The notes beneath the pieces were generated by a model. It saw nothing but the letters and a program-made list of their open reading frames with translations. It made no database searches and was not told where the DNA came from. From contig RQOL01000429.1 in NCBI GenBank assembly GCA_013076295.1, forward strand, positions 1 through 64,000: 64,000 bases of DNA. The letters run 5' to 3'. The DNA is from Sanderia malayensis (lineage: Eukaryota; Cnidaria; Scyphozoa; Semaeostomeae; Pelagiidae). Below are positions 13,987 through 25,400 of this stretch, piece after piece. The translations under genes were made by a program, and so were the position numbers. The stretch's first letter is position 1; the number at the start of each line of letters is the position of its first letter.

Positions 13987-14918
13987 TTACAAATCTTCTG
14001 GTTCACTGGTATCCTCATCTTGATACCCAGCTAGGGTATCAGAAGGGAACCTTTTTCTGATTTTCTCGTAAACACATGCTGGTAACGGAATTCTTTTTCT
14101 TCCCAGTAAACCATGGACAAGTCGAGTGAAATCACGATATGCAACACATCTAAGGAAACTTAGAAGTTATATTCAATTAATGAAAGTGTCACACTTTCAA
14201 GTGGTTTGAGGATTATGGATTTGTTTCCATGTCATACAAAAGAAGATAGTGTGCACTTACGCATTTTCATTATTCCCCTGTTGATAACGTTGATTTTGGC
14301 GAGTTCGAAATTTTTGTGCTGAAAGCCTTAAAACCCATGGCTCAAGGCAAATGGGTCTGAAGCCAGGGTGTTCAGTTATGCATTTTGGAGGCTCATTGAC
14401 TTCTGTCACAACTCTATCACTGTGAAGTTCACTTACGCAACCTTCTATTTCTGCACAACAAAAGCATTCCCTCGAGTTGACAAGATTATCTACGCTGCAG
14501 TTTCCACATTTACACCTATACACAACAAAGTAAATTGTACACTGAGACAAAAGATGTGAATTGAAAGAGAGGCCTAGAACAAGAAAAATGTGTTGCTTTG
14601 TTGCTTTTACCAATTACGTTCTTGTTCATATTCTTGCCTACGGAGGCGACGTTCCATTCTTGCATCCTGCTCTACAACCCTATTTTTTCTTTCCCGATAC
14701 TCATTCACCCATTCCTCATCAGCAAGGGGTTCATCTTGATAAGGTAAAAGTTCATCGCCAAAAGCGTCCGTGTTGTTTTCCTTATGGAGGTGCTCGAGAC
14801 AAGGATCTCTTACCGCATCAAGATGAACATCTTCATCTACTTGTTCTTCATAATCTGAAGCGTCTAAGCTTGAAAAACTGCCTGCACTGCAACTACTACA
14901 TTCTGACTGTAAATCCAT
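13987..14918 (-). CDS. P2X7 ballast-domain-like cysteine-rich protein, 3 exons, 241 residues, intact
   Basis: Minus-strand exons 14918-14611, 14515-14261 and 14149-13987 have GT-AG borders and matching phases (726 coding bases). Residues 1-103 are acidic, then charged, and fit no domain I know; residues 70-102 are rich in E and R and may be helical. Residues 104-241 match the ballast domain of the P2X7 receptor tail and its invertebrate relatives: CKCGNC (104-109), ECFCC (119-123), CITEHPGF (148-155), C159, PWVL (162-165), AYRDF (191-195), LPAC (210-213) and IRKRFPS (218-224). In P2X7 this domain is cytoplasmic, holds zinc through cysteines and binds guanine nucleotide. No channel domain or membrane segment is present. 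The role in the transposon is unknown; an accessory or regulatory protein is inferred. A TATAAAAG lies only 4 bp before this ATG, so a shorter form starting at M88, keeping the whole domain, is possible. Confidence 0.85.
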
Positions 14919-14921
14919 TTC

Positions 14922-14929
14922 CTTTTATA
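14922..14929 (-). promoter_or_regulatory. TATA-like box immediately before the ballast gene ATG
   Basis: The minus strand reads CTATAAAAGG ending a few bases before the start codon at 14918. If used as a TATA box it would place the cap site inside the coding sequence and force initiation at M88. It may equally be a chance AT-rich stretch. Confidence 0.3.
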
Positions 14930-15022
14930 GGTGATTAAACGCTATTTCTCTTTCAACAACAAAACAATACTGAACGTGCGACGAATGCAATAGTACTGAT
15001 ACAGATAGGCCGACGACGATCC

Positions 15023-15043
15023 CGTCCCGGTATCTACGTCACA
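15023..15043 (-). promoter_or_regulatory. Right subterminal inverted repeat, probable ballast-gene promoter region
   Basis: Exact inverted copy of 10311-10331, 173 bp inside the right end and 104 bp before the ballast-gene start codon. Outside it, weaker similarity to the left end continues (for example ACCGCG and a TGGG-TCGA segment), so the two ends form a long, imperfect inverted repeat of about 205 bp. Confidence 0.55.
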
Positions 15044-15194
15044 ACTAACTCGACCCAGACTTCTGATGAACGCGGTTTTTTGGAGGGTTTTGGGGTTTTC
15101 AAGCGGCGTTTTGCAGGGGAAAACGAAATAATTTTCACGTAATTTACTTTTTTCCTAACTCTTTAGGGTCACAGCTATCAAAAAAGCGAAACAA

Positions 15195-15216
15195 ATGATT
15201 AGGGTTCACTAACACT
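15195..15216 (-). repeat. Right terminal inverted repeat of the Kolobok element
   Basis: Exact reverse complement of the left 22-bp terminal repeat, ending in CACTAACACT directly before TTAA. Confidence 0.95.
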
Positions 15217-15220
15217 TTAA
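15217..15220. repeat. TTAA target-site duplication, right copy
   Basis: TTAA followed by CATTCGTTCACACTAACTGC, which continues the satellite exactly where the left flank stopped. The uninterrupted equivalents are at 22421-22424 and 29813-29816. Confidence 0.93.
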
Positions 15221-18200
15221 CATTCGTTCACACTAACTGCACTTGAATTCACGTTATTGCAGTTGGAACTAAGTAAAATACACATGCATTTTTTTCTTTT
15301 CAGTGATATCAATTTTCGTTCACACTACTGGCAGATGAAATCCCAATATTATGGCTGAAACTAAGTAAAATACACATGGAAGTTCTTGTTTTGAGTGATA
15401 TTAACATTCGTTCACACTAATTGCACACGAATCCACGCTATTACCGTTGAAACTAATTGAAATACACATGGATTAGCTTGCTTTCAGTGATATTAACATT
15501 CGTTCACACTATTTGCACATGAATTCACGTTATTACAGTTGAAACTAAGAAAAATACACGCGCATTTGTTTGTTTTCAGTGATATTAACATTCGTTCACA
15601 CTAACTGCACTTGAATTCACGTTATTGCAGTTGGAACTAAGTAAAATATACATGTATTTTTTTCTTTTCAGTGATATCAATTTTCGTTCACACTACTGGC
15701 ACATGAAATCCCAATATTATGGCTGAAACTAAGTAAAATACACATGGAAGTTCTTGTTTTGAGTGATATTAACATTCGTTCACACTAATTGCACACGAAT
15801 CCACGCTATTACAGTTGAAACTAATTGAAATACACATGCATTTGCTTGTTTTCAGTGATATTAACATTCGTTCACACTATTTGCACATGAATTAACGTTA
15901 TTACAGATGAAACTAAGTAAAGTACAAATGCAATTTTTTGTTTTGAGTCATATTAACATTCGTTCACGCTAATTGCACATGAATCCACGTTATTGCAGTT
16001 GAAACTAAGTGAAATACACATGCATGTGCTTGTTTTCAGTGATATTAACATTCGTCTACACTAATTGCACATAAATCCACGTTATTACAGTTGAAACTAA
16101 GTGAAATACAAATGGATTTGCTTGTTTTCAGTGAGATTACCTTCGTTCACACTATTTCCGTATGAATCCACGTTATTGTAGTTCAAATTAAGTCAAATAC
16201 ACATGCATTGGCTTGTTTTCAGTGATATTAACATTCATTGACAATAATTGCACATGACATCACGTTAGTACAGTGCAAACTAAATAAAATACACATGCAA
16301 TTACTTGTTCCCAGTGATATTAACATTCGTTCACACTAATTGCATATGAATTCACGTTTTTGCAGCCGAAACTAATTGAAACACACATGCATTTGCTTAT
16401 TTTCAGTGATATTAACATTCGTTTACACTATTTGCACATGAATTAACGTTATTACATGTAAATGCATGTTATTAAATGCACGTCACGTTATTACAGTTGA
16501 AACTAAGTGAAATACACATGCATTTGCCTGTTTTCAGTGATATTAACATTCGTTCACACTAATTGCACATGAATTCACGTTATTACAGCTGAAACTAAAT
16601 AAAATACATATGCAATTACTTGTTTTCAGTGATTATAACATTCTTTCACACTAATTGCACATTAATCTACGCTTTTACAGTTGAAACTAATTCAAATACA
16701 CATGGATTAGCTTGCTTTCAGTGATATTAACATTCGTTCACATTAATTGCACACGAATCCACGTTATTGTAGTTGAAATTAAGTCAAATACACATGCATT
16801 TGCATATTTTCAGTGACATTAACATTCGTTTTCACTATTTGCACACGAGTTAACGTTATTACAGTTGAAACTAAGTGAAATACACATCGGTTTGCTTGTT
16901 TTCAGTGAGATAACCTTCGTTCACACTATTTCCACATGAACCCACTTTATTGTAGTTGAAATTAAGTCAAATACACATCCATTGGCTTGTTTTCAGTGAT
17001 ATTAACATTCGTTCACACTATTTGCACATGAATTAACGTTATTACAGTTGAAACTAAATGAAATACACATGGGTTTGCTTGTTTTCAGTGAGATTACTCT
17101 CGTTCACACTATTTCCACATGAATCCACGTTATTGTAGTTGAAATTAAGTCAAATACACATGCATTAGCTTATTTTCAGTGATATTAACATTCGTTGACA
17201 CTAATTGCACATGACTTCACGTTAGTACAGTGCAAACTAAATAAAATACACATGCAATTAATTGTTTTCAATGATATTAACATTCGTTCACACTAATTGC
17301 AAATGTATTCACGTTTTTGCAGCCGAAACTAATTGAAATACACATGCATTCGCTTGTTTTCAGTGATATTAACATTTGTTCACACTATTTCCACATGAAT
17401 TAACGTCATTACAGTTGAAACTAAGTGAAATACACATGGGTTTGCTTGTTTTCAGTGAGATTACCTTCGTTCACACTATTTCCACATGAATCCACGTTAT
17501 TGTAGTCGAAATTAAGTCAAATACACATGCATTTGCTTACTTTCAGTGACATTAACATTCGTTTTCACTATTTGCACATGAGTTAACGTTATTACAGTTG
17601 AAACTAAGTGAAATACACATGGGTTTGCTTGTTTTCAGTGAGATTACCTTCGTTCACACTATTTCCACATGAACCCACTTTATTGTAGTTGAAATTAAGT
17701 CAAATACACATCCATTGGCTTGTTTTCAGTGATATTAACATTCGTTCACACAATTTGCACATGAATTAACGTTATTACAGTTGAAATTAAGTGAAATACA
17801 CATGGGTTTGCTTGTTTTCAGTGAGATTGCCTTCGTTCACACTATTTCCACATGAACTCACTTTATTGTAGTTGAAATTAAGTCAAATACACATCCATTG
17901 GCTTGTTTTCAGTGATATTAACATTCGTTCACACTATTTGCACATGAATTAACGTTATTGCAGTTGAAACTAAGTGAAATACACATGGGTTTGCTTGTTT
18001 TCAGTGAGATTACCTTCGTTCACACTATTTCCACATGAATTCACGTTATTGTAGTTGAAATTAAGTCAAATACACATGCATTGGCTTATTTTCAGTGCTA
18101 TTAACATTCGTTGACACTAATTGCACATGACTTCACGTTAGTACAGTGCAAACTAAATAAAATACACATGCAATTAACTGTTTTCAATGATATTAACATT

Positions 18201-21200
18201 CGTTCACACTAATTGCAAATGTAGTCACGTTTTTGCAGCCGAAACTAATTGAAATGCACATGCATTTGCTTGTTTTCAGTGATATTAACATTTGTTCACA
18301 CTATTTCCACATGAATTCACGTTATTACAATGCAAACTAATTAAAATACACATGGAATTATTTGTTTTGAGTTATATTAACATTTGTTTACACTAATTGC
18401 ACATAAATCCACGTTATTACAGTTGAAACTAAGTGAAATACACATGCATTTGCCTGTTTTCAGTGATATTAACATTCGTTCACACTAATTGCACATGAAT
18501 TCACGTTATTACAGCTGAAACTAAATAAAATACACATGCAATTACTTGTTTTCAGTGATTATAACATTCTTTCACACTAATTGCACATTAATCTACGCTT
18601 TCACAGTTGAAACTAATTGAAATACACATGGATTAGCTTGCTTTCAGTGATATTAACATTCGTTCACACTATTTGCACATGAATTCACGTTATTACAGTT
18701 GAAACTAAGAAAAATACACGCGCATTGGTTTGTTTTCAGTGATATTAACATTCGTTCACACTAACTGCACTTTAATTCACGTTATTGCAGTTGGAACTAA
18801 GTAAAATACACATGCATTTTTTTCTTTTCAGTGATATCAATTTTCGTTCACACTACTGGCAGATGAAATCCCAATATTATGGCTGAAACTATGTAAAATA
18901 CACATGGAAGTTCTTGTTTTGAGTGATATTAACATTCGTTCACACTAATTGCACACGAATCCACGCTATTACAGTTGAAACTAACTGAAATAAACATGCA
19001 TTTGCTTGTTTTCAGTGATATTAACATTCATTCACACTATTTGCACATGAATTTACGTTATTACAGCTGAAACTAAGTAAAGTACACATGCAATTTTTTG
19101 TTTTGAGTGATATTAACATTCGTTCACGCTAATTGCACATGAATCCACGTTATTGCAGTTGAAACTAAGTGAAATACACATGCATGTGCTTGTTTTCAGT
19201 GATTTTAACATTCGTCTACACTAATTGCACATAAATCCACGTTATTACAGTTGAAACTAAGTGAAATACACATGCAATTACTTGTTCTCAGTGATATTAA
19301 CATTCGTTCACACTAATTGCACATGAGTTCACGTTATTACAGTTGAAACTAAATAAAATACACATGCAATTACTTGTTTTCAGTGATTATAACATTCTTT
19401 CACACCAATTGCACATTAATCTACGCTTTTCCAGGTGAAACTAATTGAAATACACATGGATTAGCTTGCTTTCAGTGATATTCACATTCGTTCACACTAT
19501 TTGCACACGAATTCACGTTATCAGAGTTGAAACTAAGAAAAATACACATGGAATTATTTGTTTTGAGTTATATTAACATTTGTTCACACTAATTGCACAT
19601 AAATCCACGTTTTTACAGTTGAAACTAAGTGAAATACACATGCATTTGCCTGTTTTCAGTGATATTAACATTCGTTCACACTAATTGCACATGAATTCAC
19701 GTTATTACAGCTGAAACTAAGTAAAATACACATGCAATTACTTGTTTTCAGTGATTATAACATTCCTTAACACTAATTGCACATTAATCTACGCTTTCAC
19801 AGTTGAAACTAATTGAAATACACATGGATTAGCTTGCTTTCAGTGATATTAACATTCGTTCACACTATTTGCACATGAATTCACGTTATTACAGTTGAAA
19901 CTAAGAAAAATACACGCGCATTTGTTTGTTTTCAGTGATATTAACATTCGTTCACACTAACTGCACTTTAATTCACGTTATTGCAGTTGGAACTAAGTAA
20001 AATACACATGCATTTTTTTCTTTTCAGTGATATCAATTTTCGTTCACACTACTGGCAGATGAAATCCCAATATTATGGCTGAAACTAAGTAAAATACACA
20101 TGGAAGTTCTTGTTTTGAGTGATATTAACATTCGTTCACACTAATTGCACCCGAATCCACGCTATTACAGTTGAAACTAATTGAAATAAACATGCATTTG
20201 CTTGTTTTCAGTGATATTAACATTCGTTCACACTATTTGCAAATGAATTTACGTTATTACAGCTGAAACTAAGTAAAGTACCCATGCAATTTTTTGTTTT
20301 GAGTGATATTAACATTCGTTCACGCTAATTGCACATGAATCCACGTTATTGCAGTTGAAACTAAGTGAAATACACATGCATGTGCTTGTTTTCAGTGATT
20401 TTAACATTCGTCTACACTAATTGCACATAAATCCACGTTATTACAGTTGAAACTAAGTGAAATACACATGCAATTACTTGTTCTCAGTGATATTAACATT
20501 CGTCACACTAATTGCACATGAGTTCACGTTATTACAGCTGAAACTAAGTAAAATACACATGGATTGGCTTGTTTTCAGTGATATTAACATTCGTTGACAC
20601 TAATTGCACATGCCTTCACGTTAGTACAGTGCAAACTAAATAAAATACACATGCATTTGCTTGTTTTCAGTGATATTAACATTCGTTCACACTATTTGCA
20701 CACGAATTAACGTTATTACAGCTGAAACTAAGTAAAGTACACATGCAATTTTTTGTTTTGAGTCATATTAACATTCGTTCACGCTAATTGCACATGAATC
20801 CACGTTATTGCAGTTGAAACTAAGTGAAATACACATGCATGTGCTTGTTTTCAGTGATATTAAAATTGGTTGACACTAATTGCCATGGATTCACGTTATT
20901 ACAGCTGAATCTAAGTGAAATACACAAGCATATGCTTGTTTTCAGTGATATTAACATTCGTCTACACTAATTGCACATAAATCCACGTTATTACAGTTGA
21001 AACTAAGTGAAATACAGATGGATTTGCTTGTTTTCAGTGAGATTACCTTCGTTCACACTATTTCCATATCAATGCACGTTATTGTAGCTGAAATTAAGTC
21101 AAATACACATGCATTGGCTTGTTTTCAGTGATATTAACATTCGTTGACACTAATTGCACATGACATCACGTTAGTACAGTGCAAACTAAATAAAATACAC

Positions 21201-22420
21201 ATGCAATTACTTGTTCTCAGTGATATTTACATTCGTTCACACTAATTGCATATGAATTCACGTTTCTGCAGCCGAAACTAATTGAAACACACATGCATTT
21301 GCTTATTTTCAGTGATATTAACATTCGTTTACACTATTTGCACATGAATTAACGTTATTACAGTTGAAACTAAGTGAAATGCACATGGATTTGCTTGTTT
21401 TCAGTGAGATTACCTTCGTTCACACTATTTCCACACGAATCCACGTTATTGTAGTTGAAATTAAGTCAAATACACATGCCTTGGCTTGTTTTTAGTGATA
21501 TTAACATTCGTTGACACTAATTGCACATGACTTCACGTTAATACAGTGCAAATTAAGTAAAATACACATGGAAGTTCTTGTTTTGAGTGATATTAATATT
21601 CGTTCACACTTATTGCACACGAATCCACGCTATTACAGTTGAAACTAATTGAAATACACATGCATTTGCTTGTTTTCAGTGATATTAACATTCGTTCACA
21701 CTATTTGCACATGAATTAACGTTATTACAGCCGAAACTAAGTAAAGTACACATGCAATTACTTGTCTGGAGTGATATTAGCATTCGTTCACGCTAATTGC
21801 ATATGAATTCACGTTTTTGCAGCCGAAACTAATTGAAATACACGTGCATTTGCTTATTTTCAGTGATATTAAGATTCGTTTACACTATTTGCACATGAAT
21901 TAACGTTATTACAGTTGAAACTAAGTGAAATACACATGCATTTGCTTGTTTTCAGTGATATTAACTTTTATTCACACTATTTCCACATGAATTCACGTTA
22001 TTACAATGCAAACTAATTAAAATACACATGGAATTATTTGTTTTGAGTTATATTAACATTGGTTCAGACTAATTGCACATAAATCCACGTTATTACAGTT
22101 GAAACTAAGTGAAATACACATGCATTTGCCTGTTTTCAGTGATATTAACATTCGTTCACACTAATTGCACATGAATTCACGTTATTACAGCTGAAACTAA
22201 ATAAAATACACATGCAATTACTTGTTTTCAGTGATTATAACATTCTTTCACACTAATTGCACATTAATCTACGCTTTTACAGTTGAAACTAATTGAAATA
22301 CACAAGGATTAGCTTGCTTTCAGTGATATTAACATTCGTTCACACTATTTGCACATGAATTCACGTTATTACAGTTGAAACTAAGAAAAATACTCGCGCA
22401 GTTGTTTGTTTTCAGTGATA
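15221..22420. repeat. Satellite HOR unit 1 (about 7.2 kb)
   Basis: From the TTAA at 15217 to the equivalent TTAA at 22421 is 7204 bp, about 78 monomers. The unit opens with a fixed run of monomer classes: TAACTGCACTTG, then TACTGGCAGATG with ATTATGGCTGAAAC, then ACACGAATCCACGC. A monomer enlarged by 39 bp sits at 16457-16495. Its middle (about 16.8-18.1 kb) contains monomers of the domain-1 type, and 18176-22420 matches the array left of the transposon. No gene is seen. Confidence 0.88.
16457..16495. repeat. 39-bp insertion inside a monomer (HOR landmark, copy 1)
   Basis: After TTATTACA the monomer has an extra segment beginning TGTAAATGCATGTTATTAAA and ending in a second CACGTTATTACA. The same segment occurs at 23751, 31053, 38561 and 49707, which makes it a landmark for aligning higher-order units. 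Confidence 0.9.
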
Positions 22421-25400
22421 TTAACATTCGTTCACACTAACTGCACTTGAATTCACGTTATTGCAGTTGGAACTAAGTAAAATACACATGCATTTTTTTC
22501 TTTTCAGTGATATCAATTTTCGTTCACACTACTGGCAGATGAAATCCCAATATTATGGCTGAAACTAAGTAAAATACACATGGAAGTTCTTGTTTTGAGT
22601 GATATTAACATTCGTTCACACTAATTGCACACGAATCCACGCTATTACCGTTGAAATTAATTGAAATACACATGGATTAGCTTGCTTTCAGTGATATTAA
22701 CATTCGTTCACACTATTTGCACATGAATTCACGTTATTACAGTTGAAACTAAGAAAAATACACGTGCATTTGTTTTTTTTCAGTGATATTAACATTCGTT
22801 CACACTAACTGCACTTGAATTCACGTTATTGCAGTTGGAACTAAGTAAAATATACATGTATTTTTTTCTTTTCAGTGATATCAATTTTCGTTCACACTAC
22901 TGGCACATGAAATCCCAATATTATGGCTGAAACTAAGTAAAATACACATGGAAGTTCTTGTTTTGAGTGATATTAACATTCGTTCACACTAATTGCACAC
23001 GAATCCACGCTATTACAGTTGAAACTAATTGAAATACACATGCATTGCTTGTTTTCAGTGATATTAACATTCGTTCACACTATTTGCACATGAATTAACG
23101 TTATTACAGCTGAAACTAAGTAAAGTACAAATGCAATTTTTTGTTTTGAGTCATATTAACATTCGTTCACGCTAATTGCACATGAATCCACGTTATTGCA
23201 GTTGAAACTAAGTGAAATACACATGCATGTGCTTGTTTTCAGTGATATTAACATTGGTTGACACTAATTGCCCATGAAATCACGTTATTACAGCTGAACC
23301 TAAGTGAAATACACAAGCATATGCTTGTTTTCAGTGATATTAACATTCGTCTACACTAATTGCACATAAATCCACGTTATTACAGTTGAAACTAAGTGAA
23401 ATACAAATGGATTTGCTTGTTTTCAGTGAGATTACCTTCGTTCACACTATTTCCGTATGAATCCACGTTATTGTAGTTCAATTAAGTCAAATACACATGC
23501 ATTGGCTTGTTTTCAGTGATATTAACATTCATTGACAATAATTGCACATGACATCACGTTAGTACAGTGCAAACTAAATAAAATACACATGCAATTACTT
23601 GTTCCCAGTGATATTAACATTCGTTCACACTAATTGCATATGAATTCACGTTTTTGCAGCCGAAACTAATTGAAACACACATGCATTTGCTTATTTTCAG
23701 TGATATTAACATTCGTTTACACTATTTGCACATGAATTAACGTTATTACATGTAAATGCATGTTATTAAATGCACGTCACGTTATTACAGTTGAAACTAA
23801 GTGAAATACACATGCATTTGCCTGTTTTCAGTGATATTAACATTCGTTCACACTAATTGCACATGAATTCACGTTATTACAGCTGAAACTAAATAAAATA
23901 CATATGCAATTACTTGTTTTCAGTGATTATAACATTCTTTCACACTAATTGCACATTAATCTACGCTTTTACAGTTGAAACTAATTCAAATACACATGGA
24001 TTAGCTTGCTTTCAGTGATATTAACATTCGTTCACATTAATTGCACACGAATCCACGTTATTGTAGTTGAAATTAAGTCAAATACACATGCATTTGCTTA
24101 TTTTCAGTGACATTAACATTCGTTTTCACTATTTGCACACGAGTTAACGTTATTACAGTTGAAACTAAGTGAAATACACATGGGTTTGCTTGTTTTCAGT
24201 GAGATAACCTTCGTTCACACTATTTCCACATGAACCCACTTTATTGTAGTTGAAATTAAGTCAAATACACATCCATTGGCTTGTTTTCAGTGATATTAAC
24301 ATTCGTTCACACTATTTGCACATGAATTAACGTTATTACAGTTGAAACTAAATGAAATACACATGGGTTTGCTTGTTTTCAGTGAGATTACTCTCGTTCA
24401 CACTATTTCCACATGAATCCACGTTATTGTAGTTGAAATTAAGTCAAATACACATGCATTGGCTTATTTTCAGTGATATTAACATTCGTTGACACTAATT
24501 GCACATGACTTCACGTTAGTACAGTGCAAACTAAATAAAATACACATGCAATTAATTGTTTTCAATGATATTAACATTCGTTCACACTAATTGCAAATGT
24601 ATTCACGTTGTTGCAGCCGAAACTAATTGAAATACACATGCATTCGCTTGTTTTCAGTGATATTAACATTTGTTCACACTATTTCCACATGAATTCACGT
24701 TATTACAATGCAAACTAATTAAAATACACATGGAATTATTTGTTTTGAGTTATATTAACATTTGTTTACACTAATTGCACATAAATCCACGTTATTACAG
24801 TTGAAACTAAGTGAAATACACATGCATTTGCCTGTTTTCAGTGATATTAACATTCGTTCACACTAATTGCACATGAATTCACGTTATTACAGCTGAAACT
24901 AAATAAAATACACATGCAATTACTTGTTTTCAGTGATTATAACATTCTTTCACACTAATTGCACATTAATCTACGCTTTCACAGTTGAAACTAATTGAAA
25001 TACACATGGATTAGCTTGCTTTCAGTGATATTAACATTCGTTCACACAATTTGCACATGAATTCACGTTATTACAGTTGAAACTAAGAAAAATACACGCG
25101 CATTTTTTTGTTTTCAGTGATATTAACATTCGTTCACACTAACTGCACTTTAATTCACGTTATTGCAGTTGGAACTAAGTAAAATACACATGCATTTTTT
25201 TCTTTTCAGTGATATCAATTTTCGTTCACACTACTGGCAGATGAAGTCCGTATATTATGGCTGAAACTATGTAAATTACACATGGAAGTTCTTGTTTTGA
25301 GTGATATTAACATTCGTTCACACTAATTGCACACGAATCCACGCTATTACAGTTGAAACTAATTGAAATAAACATGCATTTGCTTGTTTTCAGTGATATT

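Larger units (their letters stand above)
10127..15216 (+). mobile_element. Complete Kolobok-superfamily DNA transposon, 5090 bp
   Basis: The element is bounded by TTAA and by a perfect 22-bp terminal inverted repeat starting AGTGTTAGTGAACC (10127-10148 and 15195-15216). After two mismatches the match resumes with TTTCGC. It carries two convergent spliced genes, a THAP-DDE transposase on the plus strand (10405-13936) and a ballast-domain protein on the minus strand (13987-14918), both open from start to stop. A perfect subterminal inverted repeat lies about 180 bp inside each end. TTAA duplication plus a THAP domain plus the GDxRxDSxGHxAK, SDRHxQI, DxWH and LExFHS motifs define Kolobok; piggyBac transposases lack these, and P elements duplicate 8 bp. 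Base composition differs sharply from the satellite around it. All essential parts appear present, so an autonomous element is inferred. Confidence 0.93.

Noticed and set aside
14922..14929. TATAAAAG as proof that the ballast gene starts at M88
   Set aside because: The first ATG gives an open, phase-consistent exon, and one AT-rich octamer is weak evidence without cap-site data. It is kept only as an alternative.
14561..14938. Plus-strand ORFs of 125 and 63 residues at 14561 and 14368
   Set aside because: They lie opposite the ballast-gene exons, have no recognisable domain, and read through its intron.
10123..15220. piggyBac or P element
   Set aside because: TTAA fits piggyBac but the THAP domain and catalytic motifs do not. 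THAP fits P elements, but those duplicate 8 bp and have different catalytic motifs.
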